DNA of 64,000 bases, taken from assembly GCA_910586775.1 (NCBI GenBank), contig CAJUJN010000016.1, positions 7,982 through 71,981 of the forward strand, read 5' to 3'. The position numbers were made by a program, and so were the translations under genes. Of this stretch, positions 18,589-27,491 are shown piece by piece. The first letter of the stretch is position 1. The number at the start of each line of letters is the position of its first letter. The notes under the pieces are model-generated. The model did no database searches. It was not told the DNA's origin and saw nothing but the letters and a program-made list of their open reading frames with translations. The DNA comes from an uncultured Acetatifactor sp. (lineage in GTDB: Bacteria > Bacillota > Clostridia > Lachnospirales > Lachnospiraceae).

Positions 18589-20136
18589 TTACTGGGCAGC
18601 GTCAATCTGTGCCTGAATTTTCTCTATCATGGTGTCGAATCCGGAAGCACGCAGTTCTTCCATCATCTTCGGCACTTCTACCTCAGGATCTGCCACGCCG
18701 GTCAGAAGGTCTTTCTTATAGCGGTTGCAGATCTCAGTGCAGTTCGCCAGCTCATCCTCGAACTCGCTGGTATCAATGGAGATGCCCAGCACAGGAGAAG
18801 CAACTGCTGCTTCGTTCAGAGCCTTAACTTCATCCCACTGGTTCTCTTCTACGTCATCGGTAAGAGTTACGTTGAAGAAAGTTCCCTGGGTATATCCAGC
18901 CATGGGCCAGTCCGTATTAATCTTGTGAACCCTGCCATCTGCATTGTACTCGAAGTTCTCGCCTTCAAGACCGAAATACAGGGCATCTCTTACAACGGAA
19001 TCCGTATTAACCAACTCAAGCAGCTGCAAAGCCTTCTCCTGGTTCTTGCTGCTGGCAGAGATGCAGTTCAGGGAGCCGCCTACGGTGCTGAAGGACAGAT
19101 GCGTATCGCCCCACTGAGACACGACTACTTCCTTGTCCATGTTCGGTCCCCAGACGGTCTTCGCTGCAAGCGGCCATCCCTGGGCTACGTAGCACATCCT
19201 GTATTTCGGGGCTTCACCCAATGTATTCGCGTCTGCATTGATGATGCCGGCCGTATACCATTCATGCAGCGTCTTCAGGTCAGCCATCACATCTTCCTGC
19301 TCATAGACGCTGACTACCTTCTTTGAGGAATCATTGTAAGATACGCCGATACCGGGAACGCCAACGCCCATCCCGTCATACTTGTCAAGGATAGCACCCA
19401 GACCGTCTGATGCCAGAATGAAGGGTTCGGATCCCTCCCCATCCTTGATTTTGGTCAGGGCATCCGTCAGGGACTGCAGGTCATGCATGTTCTCATAATC
19501 GATCTCATATTTGTCTATCAACTCTTTGTCCCACACAAAATACTGTGTCGCGGAACTGTCCTTATAGGTGGGTACAGCATAAATACCGCCGTTGATGGAT
19601 ACTGCGTCCCAGTAATCCTCAGGAATAAAGGAATACAGTTCCGGACATGTACTCTGCAGAATACCTGAAATATCCGCAAACGCCCCCATCCTCACGTCGT
19701 TGGCATAGGTTCCGGAATCCGTGAACAGAATGTCATAGTCTTCGTTGGTGTTCACCATGACACTTCTTCTGTTGTTCCAATCGTCCCATTTAACCACTTC
19801 CACATCCAGATGTACGCCGATCTTCTCTTCCAGATAAGCATCCAGGTTCGCTTTCCAGGCATCATAATTGTCCGGCATGCCATTGCCTACCATTGCCCAT
19901 TTGATGTTTACTACATCACCTGAAACTGCCGGCTGCTCCTCTGAGGACTGTTCCTCCGGGGACTGCTCTTCCGAGGACTGTTCCTCCGAAGACTGCTCCG
20001 ACGGCTGGGAACTTTCCTCGCTGCCCGGAGCGGAACTGCTCTCCTCGGAAGGACTGCTGCCGCAGCCTGTCAGGCTTCCTGCCAGCATTGTACCTGCCAT
20101 CAGGAGAGTCATTACTTTCAAGTTTCTCTTTTTCAT
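18589..20136 (-). CDS. Sugar ABC transporter binding lipoprotein (LplA type)
   Basis: A 515-residue extracellular solute-binding lipoprotein. The signal peptide ends in the lipobox LTGC with the acylated cysteine at residue 25. A Ser-Glu-Gln repeat linker follows (four 15-bp units at 19936-19995). The rest is a family 1-type binding protein with VVKWDDWNNRRSVMVNT and a C-terminal EICNRYKKDLLTGVADPEVEVPKM block shared with the second binding protein of the locus. AGGAGG is 8 nt before the ATG at 20136 and too close to the ATG at 20142. Last gene of the LplB-LplC-binding protein operon, just before GH85, so N-glycan oligosaccharides are the likely ligand (inference). Confidence 0.9.
   Translation of the reverse strand: MKKRNLKVMTLLMAGTMLAGSLTGCGSSPSEESSSAPGSEESSQPSEQSSEEQSSEEQSPEEQSSEEQPAVSGDVVNIKWAMVGNGMPDNYDAWKANLDAYLEEKIGVHLDVEVVKWDDWNNRRSVMVNTNEDYDILFTDSGTYANDVRMGAFADISGILQSTCPELYSFIPEDYWDAVSINGGIYAVPTYKDSSATQYFVWDKELIDKYEIDYENMHDLQSLTDALTKIKDGEGSEPFILASDGLGAILDKYDGMGVGVPGIGVSYNDSSKKVVSVYEQEDVMADLKTLHEWYTAGIINADANTLGEAPKYRMCYVAQGWPLAAKTVWGPNMDKEVVVSQWGDTHLSFSTVGGSLNCISASSKNQEKALQLLELVNTDSVVRDALYFGLEGENFEYNADGRVHKINTDWPMAGYTQGTFFNVTLTDDVEENQWDEVKALNEAAVASPVLGISIDTSEFEDELANCTEICNRYKKDLLTGVADPEVEVPKMMEELRASGFDTMIEKIQAQIDAAQ
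19936..19995 (-). repeat. 15-bp tandem repeat, 4 units, coding
   Basis: Four 15-nt units (19936, 19951, 19966, 19981) encode SSEEQ-type pentapeptides in the linker between the lipid anchor and the binding domain. Confidence 0.75.
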
Positions 20137-20187
20137 TACCATTTCCTCCTGGTTTAGAATGTTGTATTTTAAAATCTCCGCCGCAAC

Positions 20188-21111
20188 TCAGCCTTTTACT
20201 GCGCCGACAGTAAGGCCGGAGATAAAATACCGTTGGAAAAACGGATAAACACAGGCAATCGGGACTACGATCAGAATTGCGATTGCCATACGAACCGTTT
20301 CGGACGGCATGGACTGCTTATATTGTGTCAGGCTGACCCCAAGCTCGGGATGGCTGGCAAAATATTCGATACTCTTCATGATGTTATTCAGCATCGCCTG
20401 CAGACCCACCAGATTTTCATTACTTATGTACAGAGATGCCTGGAACCAGTCGTTCCAGTATCCAAAGGCCAGAAACAGTCCTATGGTGGCCAGCACCGGC
20501 TTGGAGATCGGCATTACGATCTTGATAAAGGTCTGCAGCTGGGACGCTCCGTCTATCTCCGCTGATTCTATAATGGAGTCCGGAATCGTGGTCCGGAAGA
20601 ATGTTCGGGTGATGACAATATTAAAGGAGGATACCGCCAGAGGGACGGTCAGTACGAGGAACGTATTCCGCCACCCCAGAAGATTTGCCACCACCACATA
20701 GTTTGCTACCATGCCCCCATTGAATATCATGGGAATGAAGATAACCCAGGTAAAAAACTTCTTCAGCTTATAGCCCGGTCTGGAAAGCACATATCCCATT
20801 GTGGTCGTCAGGATAAGTCCCAGCACAGTACCAGCCACGGTCACGCTCACGGAGATAAATAATGCCCGAAAAATCTGTGCCCGCTCATTCCACATAAACA
20901 GATAGGCATCCGCCGAAAAAGAATCCGGCCAAAAACGATAACCAAACTCCGCAATGGAAGCTTCCGACGAAATTGATATCATAAATACGAAGATAACCGG
21001 AACGATACAGATCGCCGCCATAATAATAAATAAAATGTTAAAGCAGAGATTTGTCCCCCACTTAACCCTGTTCAGATGATTTTCCTGCCCTGCTGTCTCT
21101 TTCTTTGCCAT
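20188..21111 (-). CDS. Carbohydrate ABC permease, LplC/YtcP type
   Basis: A 307-residue inner-membrane permease with six predicted helices. The EAA loop that contacts the ATPase is visible (ESAEIDGASQLQTFIKIVMP), as is the family C-terminus YPFFQRYFISGLTVGAVKG. It would form a heterodimer with the LplB-type permease encoded 17 nt upstream. No ATPase gene is in the locus; such transporters usually borrow a shared MsmK/UgpC-type ATPase. AGGAGG precedes the ATG. Confidence 0.92.
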   Translation of the reverse strand: MAKKETAGQENHLNRVKWGTNLCFNILFIIMAAICIVPVIFVFMISISSEASIAEFGYRFWPDSFSADAYLFMWNERAQIFRALFISVSVTVAGTVLGLILTTTMGYVLSRPGYKLKKFFTWVIFIPMIFNGGMVANYVVVANLLGWRNTFLVLTVPLAVSSFNIVITRTFFRTTIPDSIIESAEIDGASQLQTFIKIVMPISKPVLATIGLFLAFGYWNDWFQASLYISNENLVGLQAMLNNIMKSIEYFASHPELGVSLTQYKQSMPSETVRMAIAILIVVPIACVYPFFQRYFISGLTVGAVKG

Positions 21112-21128
21112 TTCAACCTCCTGTCCGC

Positions 21129-22124
21129 CTAGATAAGCGCGCTTTCCGAATCAATTTTGGATACGATATAGTTGGCAGCCAGAATCGTAATACAGCATGC
21201 CACTGACTGGAACAGGGATGCCGCTGCCGTCCTTCCGATGGATACATTTGACTGCAGTGCGTTATAGAGATAAGTGTCAAATGTGGACACCGTATTATAC
21301 AGGGCATTGGGCACTCTCTGTGTGACCTGGTAAAACAGGCCGAAATCGGAGTAGAATATCTTGCCCACATTCATGATAAACATCATGATTGCCATCGGCC
21401 TCAGGCAAGGGAGCGTGATGTATTTTGCCTGTTGGAATTTTGTAGCGCCGTCGATCATAGCCGCTTCATACATGGAACTGTCAATCCCCGTGATCGTGGC
21501 CAGGTAGACAACCATGCCGTAACCGGTACCCTTCCACAGATTCATGAATACCAGAATGAACGGCCAGTACTTTGCCTCAGAATACCACATGACAGGATCA
21601 CCGCCGAACAGTCCGACAATCTGATTCAGAAGCCCCTTGGTGGGATTCAGGAAAGCGTAAACGAAATAACTTACCACCACCCAACTCATAAAATGGGGGA
21701 AGAACATCATTGTCTGATAGACCTTTGACATCAGCTTGCTGTAAAGCTGGCTGATTACAATTGCCAACGTAATCGGAATCACCGTACCAAGGATAATGAA
21801 GACAATATTGTAGAGAACCGTATTCCTCAGCAGCATGGAGAACGCATTGGACTTAAAGAAAAAGTTAAAATTGCCGAAGCCCGCCCACTCGCTGTGGAAG
21901 AGACTGTACAAAAAGCCATGCCCTGCCGAAATCTTATAGTTTTTAAAGGCAATAATCATACCGAACATCGGCAGATACGCGAACACCACAAACCAGAGAA
22001 AAGTGGGAAGCCCCAACAACGTCAGCTCCGTGTCTCCCCTCGTCCACCGCGCCTTCCTGTTTCCCCTTTTTTTCGTTTTCTTTCCGCTCTGTGCTGTTTT
22101 CGGCATTTTTTCTTCTTTTTTCAA
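21129..22124 (-). CDS. Carbohydrate ABC permease, LplB type
   Basis: A 331-residue permease with a basic N-terminal tail, six helices and the EAA loop (YEAAMIDGATKFQQAKYITLP). The stretch PMFGMIIAFKNYKISAGHGF is typical of LplB. The frame begins with TTG at 22124 after AAAGGA at a longish distance; an ATG six codons later is the alternative. It is first in the permease operon, behind a TATAAT box at 22193-22198 and a 19-bp motif (22228-22246) also found before the kinase gene. Confidence 0.9.
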   Translation of the reverse strand: MKKEEKMPKTAQSGKKTKKRGNRKARWTRGDTELTLLGLPTFLWFVVFAYLPMFGMIIAFKNYKISAGHGFLYSLFHSEWAGFGNFNFFFKSNAFSMLLRNTVLYNIVFIILGTVIPITLAIVISQLYSKLMSKVYQTMMFFPHFMSWVVVSYFVYAFLNPTKGLLNQIVGLFGGDPVMWYSEAKYWPFILVFMNLWKGTGYGMVVYLATITGIDSSMYEAAMIDGATKFQQAKYITLPCLRPMAIMMFIMNVGKIFYSDFGLFYQVTQRVPNALYNTVSTFDTYLYNALQSNVSIGRTAAASLFQSVACCITILAANYIVSKIDSESALI

Positions 22125-22192
22125 TTCTCAACACCGTCCTTTTTTCATTTTTTCGTCATTTTACACACTTTCCGCTCTTTTTAGCTGTTTTT

Positions 22193-22246
22193 ATTATAAC
22201 TTTTCACACCGTTCCCAAAAAGTCTCTATAGGATTCTTTATAGTAT
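22193..22246 (-). promoter_or_regulatory. Promoter and putative YesN operator of the permease operon
   Basis: TATAAT (minus strand, 22193-22198) lacks a consensus -35, as expected for an activated promoter. The 19-bp element at 22228-22246 is identical in 18 positions, in reverse orientation, to 26469-26487 before the YesM kinase gene. Its core ATACT-N4-AGTAT is palindromic at the second site; here one base differs. An AraC-type regulator such as YesN could bind it. Confidence 0.5.
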
Positions 22247-22265
22247 AAAAAGGAAACAACATCTT

Positions 22266-23744
22266 TTATTTCCGCCTGGATATCATCCATATATTGATCT
22301 GGCGCTGAAGCTCCTGCTGCAGACTCCCGATTCCTGCCTGTTCCAGCTCATCCCGCATCCTGGGCAGAAATTCTTCCGGGTCCACGGTTCCCGTCATCAG
22401 CGCATTCTCATATTTTCTGCATACCTGGCTTATATTGCTGCATTCCTCGGAGAAACCGGAAAGATCCGGAATAAACCCCAGGATAGGCGATTCTATGGCA
22501 ATATCGTTAAATTCCCGATACAGCTCCCACTTATCCGGATTTTCCCCCGCTACTGTATTCAGGATAAACCAGTTTCCCTGGGTATAGGCCACTCCCCGGT
22601 AATCATCGTTCAGGTATGTCACCTGCCCGTCCTCATTTAATCTGTAATGAAGCCCCTCCACTCCATAGTTCAGCAGATTGCGGACATCCGGATCCGTATT
22701 TACCGCATTTAAGAAAACAGCGCATTCCTCCGGATGCTCCGTCCTGGCGTTAACTGCCATGATGCCCCCCAGCGCAGACTCCGAAGTCACCACCAGGTCG
22801 CTGACCTGCTGTGTCACAATCGGGTAGCCAAAAGTGGACGAAAAGCTGACATCCGATTCGGGCCCGCCGCTGGCAAGCCGGAGAAATACCTTTTCCCCCT
22901 GGAACCTGGAAAACGCGGTTCTCATGGACGCATCTTCATTGATATAACCTGCCGAATAGTATTTGTGGAGCGTATCCAGAAGCTGTTCACAATACTCCGT
23001 CTCAAACAGATTTACGACTTCCGCCGATGTATCGTCCGTCCGGATTACCAGCGGAATATCGGTATAAGTCACATACTCATAGCCTCCCATAGATGCCAGG
23101 TTGACATGGCTGTTAGACAAAAAGAGCGGAATATAGTCCGGTTCCCCGCGGGAAACCGTCCGCAGCAGAGGCTCCAGGGATTCCATGGTAAGATACCTTG
23201 TCACATCGATATCGTATTTTTCCACCAGCTCCCTGTCATACAGAAGATACATAAGCACGGCAAGCTCCTTATTGGTGGGGATACCGTATATACGTCCGTT
23301 CACCGTGGCACCCTTCCAGAATTTACCGTTGACCGCCGCCCAGGTGTCCGCACAGATTCCCTCCATGTACGGCGTAAGATCCAGCCAGTTTCCCGCCAGA
23401 GCATTTTCCAGATAATTTTCTGTCCAGGCGAAGGCAATGTCAAAATTCCCGTCTGTACTGAAGAGGGAATCCAGCTTTGCCTCATAATCGTTCCATCCTG
23501 TCTTGTTGTAACTCACCGTGAAGCCGTACCGCTGCAGCAATAGAGTATTCAGCGCTTCTTCCACCTGCTTCAGGCCGGCATCCGGCTCACCTATGGTGTA
23601 GTAAACCAACCGGATTGCCTCCTCTCTGTCCTCCGTATCCTCAGCCGCATACTCCTCCTGTTCCTCTACCCTGGCGCATTCTGCCGTCAGAAGAACTGCC
23701 AGCGCAACGGACAGAATGGCAGAAATTCTCCTATATCTTCCCAT
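22266..23744 (-). CDS. Second solute-binding protein, in the two-component operon
   Basis: A 492-residue paralogue of the other binding protein in this locus, sharing the C-terminal pattern (RNLLNYGVEGLHYRLNEDGQ; AYTQGNWF; QVCRKYENALMTGTVDPEEF). The N-terminus has a hydrophobic signal, but the site around C23 reads LLTAEC, with glutamate just before the cysteine instead of Gly/Ala/Ser, so lipidation is doubtful. The ATG at 23744 has AGGAAGG upstream and overlaps the regulator by 14 nt; the frame extension to 23951 is antisense to nothing but lies inside the regulator gene. Position directly after kinase and regulator suggests a sensing partner as well as, or instead of, a transport role. Confidence 0.85.
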   Translation of the reverse strand: MGRYRRISAILSVALAVLLTAECARVEEQEEYAAEDTEDREEAIRLVYYTIGEPDAGLKQVEEALNTLLLQRYGFTVSYNKTGWNDYEAKLDSLFSTDGNFDIAFAWTENYLENALAGNWLDLTPYMEGICADTWAAVNGKFWKGATVNGRIYGIPTNKELAVLMYLLYDRELVEKYDIDVTRYLTMESLEPLLRTVSRGEPDYIPLFLSNSHVNLASMGGYEYVTYTDIPLVIRTDDTSAEVVNLFETEYCEQLLDTLHKYYSAGYINEDASMRTAFSRFQGEKVFLRLASGGPESDVSFSSTFGYPIVTQQVSDLVVTSESALGGIMAVNARTEHPEECAVFLNAVNTDPDVRNLLNYGVEGLHYRLNEDGQVTYLNDDYRGVAYTQGNWFILNTVAGENPDKWELYREFNDIAIESPILGFIPDLSGFSEECSNISQVCRKYENALMTGTVDPEEFLPRMRDELEQAGIGSLQQELQRQINIWMISRRK

Positions 23745-24657
23745 AAGCCCCACCTTCCTGCTGCTTTTCCCCCGCTTCGGATTCAGGCTCGCCTGCGTTT
23801 CCCGGCAATTCCGTCTTCTCATTACCTGCCATATGCGCATTTTCCGGCGATTCCGTTCCGTTGCGTTCTGCCGTATACGCATTTTTCTCCGTCTCCTCCA
23901 TCCCCCGCAACGCCTTAGGTGAAAAACCGTAATATTCCTTAAAATGCACATAAAAATTATTCAGCTGGGTATAACCTACCTGAGCGGCAATGACTACAAT
24001 CTTGTCCCCCGTGCTTTCAATCAGCCTCTTCGCCTGCACCATGCGGTAGGCCATCAGGTATTCGGAAAATTTCATCCCTGTATCCTGCAGGAAAATCCTT
24101 CCGATATACTTACTGCTCATACAGAACATATCCCCGATGCCCACCAGGGACAATGAGTTTCTGTAATTCCCTTTCACAATCATGATAATCTTATTGGTAA
24201 TCCTGGAAAGCGTTCCGTACTCCACCTTCAGCACCGGATCCACATCCGGCGGGGCGACCTGCCGCTGCGGCAGCCTGCCTTTCAGCTCTTCCACAATCGC
24301 CCGCTCCACAAAACGCCTCAGCTCCTTCTCATTGATGGGCTTTAAGAGATAATCCTTGGCAGAAACCTGCATGGATCTCTGTACGTATGTAAACTCGTCA
24401 TAGCCGCTGATCATACAGCACACTGCCTTAAGGCCGGAAGCCCTTAAGTGTTCCACCAGCTCATAACCCCAGCGCCCGTCTCCCAGCTTCACATCCATCA
24501 GAATGATATGCGGCCTTATGTCCAGAGCCTTATTCACCGCCTCCTCATAAGTAGCCGCCGTCTCAATCTGGTTTATCCCATATCGGCTCCAATCAATCAG
24601 ATATTGGATATTCTCCCTGATATCCTTCTCATCATCCACTACCAGCAGCCGGTACAT
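23731..24657 (-). CDS. YesN-type response regulator with AraC domain
   Basis: A 308-residue regulator. The receiver domain covers about 1-125 with D8/D9 (VVDDEKD), phospho-acceptor D55 (ILMDVKLGD) and the K in YLLKPINE. The AraC DNA-binding domain spans about 150-245 with two helix-turn-helices (VGIGDMFCMSSKYIGRIF; IVVIAAQVGYTQLNNFYVHF). The C-terminal 50 residues are a polar Glu/Asn tail not found in typical YesN. It overlaps the kinase gene by 26 nt, so the two are co-translated. Expected to activate the transporter and perhaps GH85 genes. Confidence 0.92.
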   Translation of the reverse strand: MYRLLVVDDEKDIRENIQYLIDWSRYGINQIETAATYEEAVNKALDIRPHIILMDVKLGDGRWGYELVEHLRASGLKAVCCMISGYDEFTYVQRSMQVSAKDYLLKPINEKELRRFVERAIVEELKGRLPQRQVAPPDVDPVLKVEYGTLSRITNKIIMIVKGNYRNSLSLVGIGDMFCMSSKYIGRIFLQDTGMKFSEYLMAYRMVQAKRLIESTGDKIVVIAAQVGYTQLNNFYVHFKEYYGFSPKALRGMEETEKNAYTAERNGTESPENAHMAGNEKTELPGNAGEPESEAGEKQQEGGAYGKI

Positions 24658-26383
24658 CCACTACCCCCCCTTCTTTAAACACCACCTCGATGCACACCCC
24701 TGAGGGCGTATTATTCCGAATCGTCATCCTTACCCTGTCCCCATAATATAGCAAAAGCCTGTAATATACATTCTGAAGGCCGATGCCCCCCATATTCTCT
24801 CCGCCTTTTTTGCCTTCTTCGGGCGTAAACCGGCCGTTTAAATAGTCCAGCTGTTTCTCCTGAATATAGCCAATGTTGTCGAAAAAAGTGAAACAAATCT
24901 CTTCTCCGCGCTTCTCCCCGGTGAACACGATGACCTTAATGCTCGCATCTTCCTTGAAATTATGCTTAAAAAAGTTCTCCATAATAGGCTGCATCCAGAT
25001 TTTGGGTGTCAGAATGCTCAGAAGCTCTTCCTTCACGTCACAGTGGTACAGGAACTGTCCGTCGTAGAGGAAGCTCATCAAATCAAGATACTGTATGGTG
25101 ATACCAATCTCTTTTTCCATGGTAATTACGGGTTCCGTCTTTACGATATTGCGGTAAAGCAGGCCCAGGTTTGCCGTGGCATGGGCAAATTCCATATTCT
25201 GCACCCGCAGGGCGCGCAGCCGTATCCGTTCCAGTGTATTGTACAGAAAATGGGGGTTCAGCTGAGAACTCAGCATCTGCATCTGTGTCCGCTGCTGACT
25301 GATGGTCAATTCATATTTCTGCTGGATCAGGGTCTCCAGATACTCGTAGAGCCCGTTCAGCTGACTGGCAATAACTGCATACTCATCGCTGCGCTTTCCC
25401 ACCTCAATACAGCAGAAAGAGCCATCCATGGCACACTCCACGCTGTGCAGGATGTCCTGCAGAAACCTGCTGTCCGAAGAAAACTGCCGTATACAGATCA
25501 TCGTAATCAGTATAAAGCCCAGAAGCATTCCAAAAAACAGAACCCACAGTTCCTTTATCTGCGCCTGCATATACACGCTGGCCTTACCTGCTGCCACCAC
25601 CAGGTAGGAATACTTCTCCGAAGCGTTCACCGCATAAAAGTACTTCCCTATCTTGCTTGCCGTCAAAGAAGCCAGTCCCACATTCCTCCCCGACTCCGTA
25701 ACCTCTTCAAAACCCACGTCGCCGTCCAGCGCCTCTCCCAGAACCTTACCCTCCCCCTGAATCTCCATCCAGACTGCGATTTGCCCCTTCTGGCAAAAAG
25801 CTTCCTCAATCGGGACAGCCACGTCAATGACAAAGGATATCTTCCCCTTATACGCCGAATCCTGGTAAATATCCCTCGTATACGCATAACCCGCACTGCA
25901 CAGAAGCTCCCCCTCCTCCGGTCCGATTGCCTTGCACCTGGAATATCCCTCCTGGCTGTATTCCATACACATGATATTCTCATCACAGTAATAGAGAATG
26001 TAACGAACCAGGTACTTACAGTCCGTAACCAGATTGTCGCAGGTGCTGAGATAGCTGTCATAGGTCGTATCCCCGCTGCGCAGCCTGGCCGCCATGTATT
26101 CTGCCGGCGTAGCTCCGAAAAAATCAAAAAAATCTCTCTTCAGCACCGGACTGCCGTTCAGCCGGATCAGGAAATTATCTATTGTAACGATAACGCTGTC
26201 CAGTTCATCCTCCACCCGTGAGAAAGCCCTGTCCATATGCTCTGCAAAAAGCTGCTGCCCGACTATCCGGGCATTCGTATAACGATTGGAAATAATAAAG
26301 AAGAAAAACACAATTACAATGGACAGATATGCCAAAAAAGTCCGCCGATATATCTTTAACTTCAGGAAGTTTGACGCTTTCAT
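24632..26383 (-). CDS. YesM-type sensor histidine kinase
   Basis: A 583-residue membrane kinase. Helix 1 is at about 15-33 and helix 2 at about 275-297, enclosing an extracellular sensor domain of about 240 residues. The His_kinase domain has its phospho-accepting histidine in QLNPHFLYNTLERIR near residue 377. The HATPase domain shows the N box (PIMENFFKHNF) and G box (GGIGLQNVYYRLLLYYG). YesM/YesN pairs control carbohydrate uptake loci. GGGGGAG lies 9 nt before the ATG. First gene of the kinase-regulator-binding protein operon. Confidence 0.92.
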   Translation of the reverse strand: MKASNFLKLKIYRRTFLAYLSIVIVFFFFIISNRYTNARIVGQQLFAEHMDRAFSRVEDELDSVIVTIDNFLIRLNGSPVLKRDFFDFFGATPAEYMAARLRSGDTTYDSYLSTCDNLVTDCKYLVRYILYYCDENIMCMEYSQEGYSRCKAIGPEEGELLCSAGYAYTRDIYQDSAYKGKISFVIDVAVPIEEAFCQKGQIAVWMEIQGEGKVLGEALDGDVGFEEVTESGRNVGLASLTASKIGKYFYAVNASEKYSYLVVAAGKASVYMQAQIKELWVLFFGMLLGFILITMICIRQFSSDSRFLQDILHSVECAMDGSFCCIEVGKRSDEYAVIASQLNGLYEYLETLIQQKYELTISQQRTQMQMLSSQLNPHFLYNTLERIRLRALRVQNMEFAHATANLGLLYRNIVKTEPVITMEKEIGITIQYLDLMSFLYDGQFLYHCDVKEELLSILTPKIWMQPIMENFFKHNFKEDASIKVIVFTGEKRGEEICFTFFDNIGYIQEKQLDYLNGRFTPEEGKKGGENMGGIGLQNVYYRLLLYYGDRVRMTIRNNTPSGVCIEVVFKEGGVVDVPAAGSG

Positions 26384-26454
26384 CTCCGCATACTCCCCCT
26401 TATAAGCAATTATGACAGTAATATTCTACACAGCGGAACATTTTTCCGCAAGTA

Positions 26455-26487
26455 ATTATATCCTTTGCATACTATAAAGTATCCTAT
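26455..26487 (-). promoter_or_regulatory. Promoter and putative YesN operator of the kinase operon
   Basis: TATAAT on the minus strand (26455-26460) lies 8 nt from a 19-bp element (26469-26487) containing the perfect palindrome ATACT-TTAT-AGTAT. The element covers the -35 region and recurs before the permease operon, which suggests autoregulation. Confidence 0.5.
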
Positions 26488-26662
26488 TCTGCTCATCTTT
26501 ATACAGTATCGGTTTCCTGCCGGCTACAGGCTTCGTCAGCTTCTGCCTTTTCCCTGCATGGCACAAATTCACTTATCGGAAACAGTTTTTTACAGCATGT
26601 CTGTGATAAAGCTATACATCAGTTTCCCGGATATTGTCGAATTGCTGATATTTTGCCGCCAA

Positions 26663-26692
26663 AAAAGGCATGTGCCTCTGCACATGCCTTTT
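26663..26692 (-). terminator. Terminator of the GntR/ABC-2 operon
   Basis: A 13-bp stem (26663-26675 with 26680-26692, loop CTCT) with a run of T residues on the minus strand. It lies about 145 nt after the ABC-2 permease stop. The remainder of 26384-26837 shows no gene. Confidence 0.85.
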
Positions 26693-26837
26693 GTATTACC
26701 TGTCAGCTTACAGATGTATCCCTTTGATGCCGCATCTCCGGATACCCTATGATTATCCCTTATCGTCCTCTCAAAATATCTGCCATGCCTTTCAACGGTA
26801 AATTCCGGGCAGCGCCACAGGAACATGCCGGCAAGGC

Positions 26838-27491
26838 TCAAAACTCCTTCTTATTCATGATCCCGATGCTGATCCTGCAGGACAGCAGTAATATAACCAC
26901 ACTGATAACGACGGCGCCCACGGCAACTGCCCCTGTCCCCATCACAGGAAGCTTCTCCAACGCGGCATCCAAATCAATGTTCATTGCTTCGGCAAGCTTC
27001 ACCCCCAGGACAGTCGCCGCAAAAATCAGCCCGATGGTAATTATCATAACAATTCTGCCTTTCTCCCCGCCGAATTTCATATGAAAGGGAATGAGGACGG
27101 AAAGCAGCAGCAATGCAACTGGCAGCATAACCAGTGACATCATGAGGCTGTCCGTCACCGTGCTGGTATTCCTGACCGCCCCTGCCACGGTTACGATCAC
27201 CGACCCCAGCAGCCATCCGCCACCGCCCAGCAGCAGCCCGAAAGCATATTTTTCCAGCACATAGCCCTTCCTGGTAACCGGCAGGGAAAGCAGAAACGTA
27301 TAACCGTTATCAAATTCATCATAGCTCATGGTGCTCGTTGTAAAAGAAGCGCCGATCAACGCCAGATATGTGATGATAAACGAAACGTCTTTCATATACG
27401 CTCCCATACTCACCGCAATCAACAGGATCATAATTATGGAATTCCTCATATTTTTCATCAGCCTGATATCTTTGATCAACAAACCTTTCAT
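26838..27491 (-). CDS. ABC-2 type permease
   Basis: A 217-residue membrane protein with six hydrophobic helices and the sequence SFTTSTMSYDEFDNGYTFLLSLPVTRKGYV, characteristic of ABC-2 permeases that work with YtrB/BcrA-type ATPases. It overlaps the ATPase gene by 4 nt (ATGA type). Such GntR-ATPase-permease sets respond to cell-envelope stress or antimicrobial peptides; the substrate is unknown. It is the last gene before a strong terminator. Confidence 0.88.
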   Translation of the reverse strand: MKGLLIKDIRLMKNMRNSIIMILLIAVSMGAYMKDVSFIITYLALIGASFTTSTMSYDEFDNGYTFLLSLPVTRKGYVLEKYAFGLLLGGGGWLLGSVIVTVAGAVRNTSTVTDSLMMSLVMLPVALLLLSVLIPFHMKFGGEKGRIVMIITIGLIFAATVLGVKLAEAMNIDLDAALEKLPVMGTGAVAVGAVVISVVILLLSCRISIGIMNKKEF

